DNA of 9,452 bases from Deltaproteobacteria bacterium. Its GTDB lineage: Bacteria; Desulfobacterota; Desulfobacteria; Desulfobacterales; JAUVVS01. Both the position numbers and the translations under genes were made by a program. The stretch spans positions 1 through 9,452 of the forward strand of contig JAUVVS010000044.1 in the NCBI GenBank assembly GCA_030604545.1, written 5' to 3'. The stretch's first letter is position 1; each line of letters opens with the position of its first letter. This document shows, in pieces, positions 6,565 to 9,452 of this stretch. The notes beneath the pieces were generated by a model. That model worked only from the letters and a program-made list of their open reading frames with translations, was not told where the DNA came from and searched no databases.

Positions 6565-6726
6565 CCACGGGTAAACCCGTGGTCCCAATAAAATACCCGA
6601 CTTCGCCTCCGGCTACGACGCGGTTATCCGCCTCTGTTTTGGGGCGACATCGCGCCGTAGCATATCGATCGTTTGCGCATTTTAACTGCGCCAATACTGC
6701 GCATTCATCCACGGGTAAACCCGTGG
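6565..6726. repeat. Hairpin-bounded element, possible REP/IS200-like non-autonomous element
   Basis: Two identical 18-nt palindromes CCACGGGTAAACCCGTGG (8-bp arms, AA centre) sit at 6565-6582 and 6709-6726. Between them is a GC-richer stretch with an internal imperfect hairpin: GCTACGACGCG (6612-6622) pairs with CGCGCCGTAGC (6651-6661) with one mismatch. TTATCCGCCT (6624-6633) is complementary to AGGCGGATAA (6737-6746), just outside the right palindrome. No transposase is present and open frames here look spurious. Hairpin-ended, GC-richer islands like this resemble REP elements or remnants moved by tyrosine (Y1) transposases; that assignment is inference. Confidence 0.55.
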
Positions 6727-6744
6727 TCTTCTGCGAAGGCGGAT

Positions 6745-6776
6745 AAAAAAAGGGTGGCTCATAAAGAACCACCCTT
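6745..6776 (-). terminator. Intrinsic terminator, minus-strand orientation
   Basis: Arms AAGGGTGG (6750-6757) and CCACCCTT (6769-6776) form a perfect 8-bp stem with an 11-nt loop. Read on the minus strand the stem is followed by a T run (complement of A6745-A6751) and then ATCC. On the plus strand no T run follows. It would end a transcript coming from the right, on the strand opposite to the 6S-like RNA. The only known gene in that direction is hisD, which ends more than 560 bp away. Confidence 0.75.
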
Positions 6777-6811
6777 ATAAAAGAGGAAGAAGGAGGTATT
6801 GAGGAGGAAAA

Positions 6812-6988
6812 TTTTTATGGCTTCCCTACAAGTGCCGTTATTTTGTCCCGGCGCACATCTCTTTTTTATTTTTTGATAGATGGGCGGAAAAAAGATGCAC
6901 GAACACCCGAGAAGCCTTTTAAACGCCACCTCAAACTTTCTCTTTTAAATTTTTAACCCTTGGAGGCTTTTTGCCGTCGCATGGTTTA
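6812..6988 (+). ncRNA. ssrS: Probable 6S RNA (regulator of sigma-70 RNA polymerase)
   Basis: 6S RNA mimics an open promoter and sequesters the housekeeping RNA polymerase. The key evidence is GATGCACGAACACCCGAGAAGCCTT, split here as ATGCACG, then ACACCCGAGAAGCCTT (6901-6919), then TTAAACGCC. It matches the conserved terminal-hairpin region of proteobacterial 6S (E. coli GCATGCTCGG...CCGAGAAGCCTTAAAACTGC). The 3' part GGAGGCTTTTTGCCGTCGCA recalls the E. coli GCCTGCGGCGGCA end. A closing stem can form between ATGGCTTCC (6817-6825) and GGAG (6962-6965) plus GCCGT (6973-6977). Ends are estimated from the E. coli spacing and may be off by 10-25 nt. TTATAA at 6775-6780 could be a -10 box, which would place the 5' end near 6788. 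No covariance search was possible. Confidence 0.6.
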
Positions 6989-7021
6989 ACATATTGGTGT
7001 TGAAGCTGGGTGGCATTTAAA
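6918..7021. repeat. Long-range inverted repeat within and past the 6S-like RNA
   Basis: TTTAAACGCCACC (6918-6930) is complementary to GGTGGCATTTAAA (7009-7021) with a single mismatch, giving 6 + 6 paired bases. It starts inside the conserved part of the 6S-like RNA and ends about 30 bp beyond its estimated 3' end. It could form an alternative fold in a longer precursor or in an antisense RNA. Confidence 0.5.
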
Positions 7022-7067
7022 TTTACAACATAATTTTATAAAGAACAGATCACTTTTCAATGTTTTA

Positions 7068-7088
7068 ATAATTGTTTAATACAATTAT
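7068..7088. repeat. AT-rich perfect palindrome
   Basis: ATAATTGT, TTAAT loop, ACAATTAT: an 8-bp perfect inverted repeat in an AT-rich spacer. It could be an operator or a weak hairpin. No T run marks it as a terminator. The function is unknown. Confidence 0.45.
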
Positions 7089-7169
7089 CGTGCCAAAATC
7101 AGCTATTTAATAAATATAACTAATATTCAACAGGTTATCTCAAAACCCCATCAATGTAATATGAGCTTT

Positions 7170-7210
7170 ATTGACAATATTTGTCAATTTTTCTGACATA
7201 AATTGTCAAA
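7170..7210. promoter_or_regulatory. Twin operator-like site, two TGACA-N5-TGTCA palindromes
   Basis: The first site, ATTGACAATATTTGTCAAT (7170-7188), is a perfect palindrome with 8-bp arms around TAT. The second, TGACA-TAAAT-TGTCA (7194-7208), has the same half-site and the same 5-bp gap. Their centres (7179 and 7201) are 22 bp apart, about two helical turns, as expected for cooperative dimers of a transcription factor on one DNA face. On the minus strand TTGACA (7187-7182), N18, CATATT could be a promoter overlapped by these sites. The regulator is not identified. Confidence 0.55.
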
Positions 7211-7238
7211 TTTACCTATTGATCCAACAACCGACGTA

Positions 7239-7340
7239 TTGAGACCTTTGCAAAACGCCCCCTTACTTTTTTGCAACACTTTAGCCCTTTGAAACCAATT
7301 TATACAAATAAGCGGCCTTGTTTTCAAACAACTAAAATAT
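7239..7340. repeat. Dispersed repeat beginning TTGAGACCTTTGCAAAACG
   Basis: The stretch shares GAGACCTTTG with 657-666 and 1545-1554, and its distal part (near 7313-7345) matches 5605-5637. It directly abuts the stop of hisD at 7340. Its borders are approximate. I associate the sequence with repeats in Desulfobacterales genomes, but only the matches within this window are seen here. Confidence 0.5.
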
Positions 7341-8644
7341 TACATTTTTTTTAATCTCACCTTTACGGAATTTGCATGCGCATCCAGCTTTTCAATTTCA
7401 GCCAGACGGATGATATCATTCGCTTCTCTTTTAAGCGCTTCTTTTGAATAATATATAAGGCTGGTCTTTTTGATGAAATGGTCCACGGAAAGGGCGGAAG
7501 CAAACCTTGCCGTACCGGCGGTTGGAAGCACGTGGTTCGGCCCGGCAATATAGTCCCCAACAGATTCCGGCGTGTAGTTTCCAATAAATACGGCACCGGC
7601 ATTATGGATCTGTCCGATATATTCAAAAGGATCTTTTATTTGAAGTTCAATATGTTCGGGTGCAATTCTGTTTGCAAGTTCCATGGCCGTAGCAAGATCA
7701 GGCACGACTATTATCGCGCCAAACCTGGTAAGGGAATTTTTTGCGATCTCTTTCCGAATAAGAGTCTTAAGCTGCTCCTCAACAGCGTCTTCAACAGCCT
7801 TGGCCATTTCTTTTGAATTTGTAACAAGTATGGCAGAAGATAGGATATCATGTTCGGCCTGAGAAAGGAGATCTGCTGCAACAAATTCCGGAATTGCAGT
7901 CTCGTCGGCAATAACCATGATTTCACTCGGACCGGCTATCATATCTATTCCTACAACTCCTGATACAATCTTTTTAGCAAGCGTAACATAAATATTTCCG
8001 GGTCCGACGATAACATCTGCCTTTGGGATAGTCTCGGTGCCGTATGCTAAAGCAGCAATTGCCCAGGCACTTCCAACTTTGAATACATCATCTACACCAA
8101 CCTTTTTAGATGCAACCAGAAGATGTGGATCAACAGTTCCATCCTTTCTGGGGGGAGTCACCATGGTTATATGCTTTACACCGGCGATTCCGGCAGGAAT
8201 GACACCCATCAAAACGGAAGAAACCAGGGGTGTTTTACCACCCTTGCCACCGGGGGCATATACACCCACTGTATCAACGGGGTTTACGAGCTGGCCCAAA
8301 AGTGTGCCTGGTCTATCGGTATTTACCCATGAGCTTCTTAACTGTTGCTTATGAAACGCCTCTATTTGAGCGGCCGCGCGATTTAAAGAGCGCACAAAGG
8401 GTCTATCTACATTTTTTACGGCTGTTTCAATCTCATTTTTTGTCACTTTAAGTGATCCTACTTTTAAACCGGGAGAATCAAAACGATTTGCATATTTGAT
8501 AAGTGCCTTATCCCCACGTTTTCTCACATCTTCGATGATACGCGTAATTTCGTAAAAATCTTTCTTAGTAAATTGATGGCTTCGATTTGCTATAACTGCA
8601 ACCCTTGTTTCAGCCGATTTTGAGGGGTAATTATAAATCTTCAT
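7340..8644 (-). CDS. hisD: Histidinol dehydrogenase
   Basis: HisD is a cytosolic zinc enzyme that oxidises L-histidinol to L-histidine with two NAD+, the last two steps of histidine synthesis. The 434 residues are the normal length. Zinc ligands are Q262 and H265 (SQAEHD), D364 (SVGDYIAGPNH) and H423 (DAHANSV); the catalytic pair E330-H331 is in APEHIEL. These match E. coli Q259, H262, D360, H419 and E326-H327. VGVYAPGGK and GPGNIYVTLAKK fit the NAD and substrate regions. Its ATG overlaps the TGA of the upstream transglutaminase-like gene by 4 bp (ATGA), implying translational coupling. No other his gene is in the window and no terminator follows the stop. The function is well supported. Confidence 0.97.
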   Translation of the reverse strand: MKIYNYPSKSAETRVAVIANRSHQFTKKDFYEITRIIEDVRKRGDKALIKYANRFDSPGLKVGSLKVTKNEIETAVKNVDRPFVRSLNRAAAQIEAFHKQQLRSSWVNTDRPGTLLGQLVNPVDTVGVYAPGGKGGKTPLVSSVLMGVIPAGIAGVKHITMVTPPRKDGTVDPHLLVASKKVGVDDVFKVGSAWAIAALAYGTETIPKADVIVGPGNIYVTLAKKIVSGVVGIDMIAGPSEIMVIADETAIPEFVAADLLSQAEHDILSSAILVTNSKEMAKAVEDAVEEQLKTLIRKEIAKNSLTRFGAIIVVPDLATAMELANRIAPEHIELQIKDPFEYIGQIHNAGAVFIGNYTPESVGDYIAGPNHVLPTAGTARFASALSVDHFIKKTSLIYYSKEALKREANDIIRLAEIEKLDAHANSVKVRLKKM

Positions 8645-9354
8645 GACTTTATCTTTCCTTTCAGGACTTCTTCCTTATAAAAATCACGACCTGATTTTCC
8701 TCCAGATTTTTCGAAATAGTCGATCCATTTTCTTACTCGATCTCTGCCATAGACCCTTTCCCATGCAGAAACAATTTTATCAACAGGTACATCCGTGTAT
8801 ATACCGTGAAACTCAATATATTCAATGAACTTTTTGTTATCCAGGCTATAGGCTTGAAAAATGGAGTCTTCCCGTCCATTGAATTCAAGAGGGCTAACCT
8901 TATGTTTTTTACAGAGTTCAATATTAAATGCAGGGGTTGCCTTGACCCATCTTCCCTCTAAATAAAACTCGTTAAAGCCATGGTATACAAATAAATCAGA
9001 GCCGATATATTTAAGGAGCTGTCTGGTCGCCAGGTGGTTTCGAACGGTTGCAAAACCGATCCTTGATGGGATATTACAAACCCTTCCAAGGGCACAGAGG
9101 AGGGCTGCTTTGCTCACACAATATCCCCGGCCGGTTTTAAGCACGTTGCTCGCACGGTAATGTTCCGGAAGATAGAAGGGGCAATACGGATCATACCGGA
9201 TACTATCCCGAACTGCATAATAGAGTTTTACAGCCCTTGCGACTGGATCTTCACCGGAATCACGAACAGCATTCATTGCATATTCGATGATTCCTTCATT
9301 ATCACTATCAATAATCGCTGTTGGGGAAAGACATTCTGTATCAATCTCATCCAT
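8641..9354 (-). CDS. Transglutaminase-like (cysteine protease fold) protein
   Basis: A 237-residue soluble protein with a transglutaminase-like core: GRGYCVSKAALLCALGRVCNIPSRIGF places Cys79 at the start of the active-site helix, and VYHGFNEFYLEGRWVKATPAFN gives His125. The third residue, usually Asp before Pro-Thr, reads ATP here (around 139), so the triad is incomplete by the textbook pattern, although this may be normal for the subfamily. Bacterial members are often peptidases or amidases; the role is unknown. The ATG at 9354 has GAAGGG nine to ten bases upstream. A second ATG one codon on overlaps (ATGGATG) in another frame. The gene's TGA overlaps the hisD ATG, so the two are co-transcribed. 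There is no signal peptide or membrane segment. Confidence 0.85.
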   Translation of the reverse strand: MDEIDTECLSPTAIIDSDNEGIIEYAMNAVRDSGEDPVARAVKLYYAVRDSIRYDPYCPFYLPEHYRASNVLKTGRGYCVSKAALLCALGRVCNIPSRIGFATVRNHLATRQLLKYIGSDLFVYHGFNEFYLEGRWVKATPAFNIELCKKHKVSPLEFNGREDSIFQAYSLDNKKFIEYIEFHGIYTDVPVDKIVSAWERVYGRDRVRKWIDYFEKSGGKSGRDFYKEEVLKGKIKS

Positions 9355-9419
9355 TAATTTTGCCCTTCAATTTCGATGAATAGCTTGCTATTAAATCTTA
9401 ATAAATTTATGATTATTCA

Positions 9420-9452
9420 GCCACCAAGGCGCCAAGTCACAAAGAGAATATA
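9420..9452. repeat. Edge of a dispersed CACCAAGGCGCCAAG-type repeat
   Basis: CCACCAAGGCGCCAAGTCACAAAG resembles the widespread intergenic sequences of the type ACCACGAAGGCACGAAG; it is quoted here in two parts: CCACCAAGGCGCC and AAGTCACAAAG. It runs to the window edge, so its extent is unknown. It sits about 65 bp upstream of the transglutaminase-like gene start. Confidence 0.35.

Larger units (their letters stand above)
6324..7339. other. Gene-free region of about 1 kb rich in repeats and RNA/regulatory signals
   Basis: No convincing protein gene lies here. The ordered content is: 7-bp array, 11-bp array, imperfect AATGACA repeats around 6514-6552, hairpin-bounded element, minus-strand terminator, a purine-rich tract with two GGAGG motifs (6792-6809), the 6S-like RNA, a long inverted repeat ending at 7021, an AT-rich palindrome (7068-7088), the twin TGACA-N5-TGTCA site (7170-7210), and a dispersed repeat abutting the hisD stop. 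Confidence 0.6.

Noticed and set aside
6605..6726. Integron attC site
   Set aside because: The palindromic architecture was suggestive, but no proper GTTRRRY and RYYYAAC core pair was found at the ends and no cassette or integrase is present.
6440..6772. 110-residue minus-strand open frame across the hairpin element
   Set aside because: It is made of repeat sequence: the two palindromes give a duplicated TTGLPV, the frame crosses the 11-bp array and the terminator stem, and there is no ribosome-binding site or family resemblance.
6817..6876. 19-codon plus-strand frame (MASLQVPLF...) after two GGAGG motifs
   Set aside because: Although the Shine-Dalgarno-like tract is good, the frame is tiny and coincides with the 5' part of the 6S-like RNA; the RNA explanation fits better. 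It cannot be fully excluded.

Overview
The window looks like chromosomal DNA from a Gram-negative anaerobe, most likely a member of the Desulfobacterota (sulfate-reducer-like deltaproteobacteria). This is an inference. It rests on moderate-to-low GC with AT-rich spacers, on an HsdR-N-domain protein of a type I recall mainly from that group, and on short dispersed repeats (the GAGACCTTTG family, 11-bp GAATTTC arrays, 7-bp GAAACTT arrays) that I associate with its genomes. No prophage, insertion sequence with a transposase, CRISPR array or tRNA is visible.

Left part (1-1775): the 3' end of a short-chain dehydrogenase/reductase on + converges with a YkgJ-type cysteine-cluster protein on -. A 300-bp repeat-bearing spacer follows. 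Middle (1775-5484): a run of minus-strand genes encodes a dGTPase-like HD phosphohydrolase (dgt), a calcium/sodium antiporter and a radical SAM/SPASM protein. Between dgt and the antiporter, on +, lies the C-terminal tail of a UvrD/PcrA helicase whose body is missing. The tail still contains a 53-residue open frame with a good ribosome-binding site. A divergent promoter region then leads to the plus-strand HsdR-N-like protein (5766-6323).

Right part: a gene-free stretch of about 1 kb (6324-7339) is the most structured part of the window. In order it holds a 7-bp repeat array, an 11-bp repeat array inverted relative to the one at 1621, an element of about 160 bp bounded by two identical 18-nt hairpin palindromes, a minus-strand intrinsic terminator, a probable 6S RNA (ssrS) on +, further palindromes, a twin operator-like site, and a dispersed repeat. 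It is followed by a two-gene minus-strand operon of a transglutaminase-like protein and histidinol dehydrogenase (hisD), whose reading frames overlap by 4 bp.

The genes do not form one obvious pathway; most look like housekeeping or orphan genes. Histidine synthesis is represented only by hisD, coupled to the transglutaminase-like gene. I found no convincing new defence or biosynthetic system. The most worthwhile observations are the 6S-like RNA with an opposing terminator and operator pair, the helicase tail, and three proteins (SDR, HsdR-N-like, transglutaminase-like) that keep their folds but lack textbook catalytic residues.
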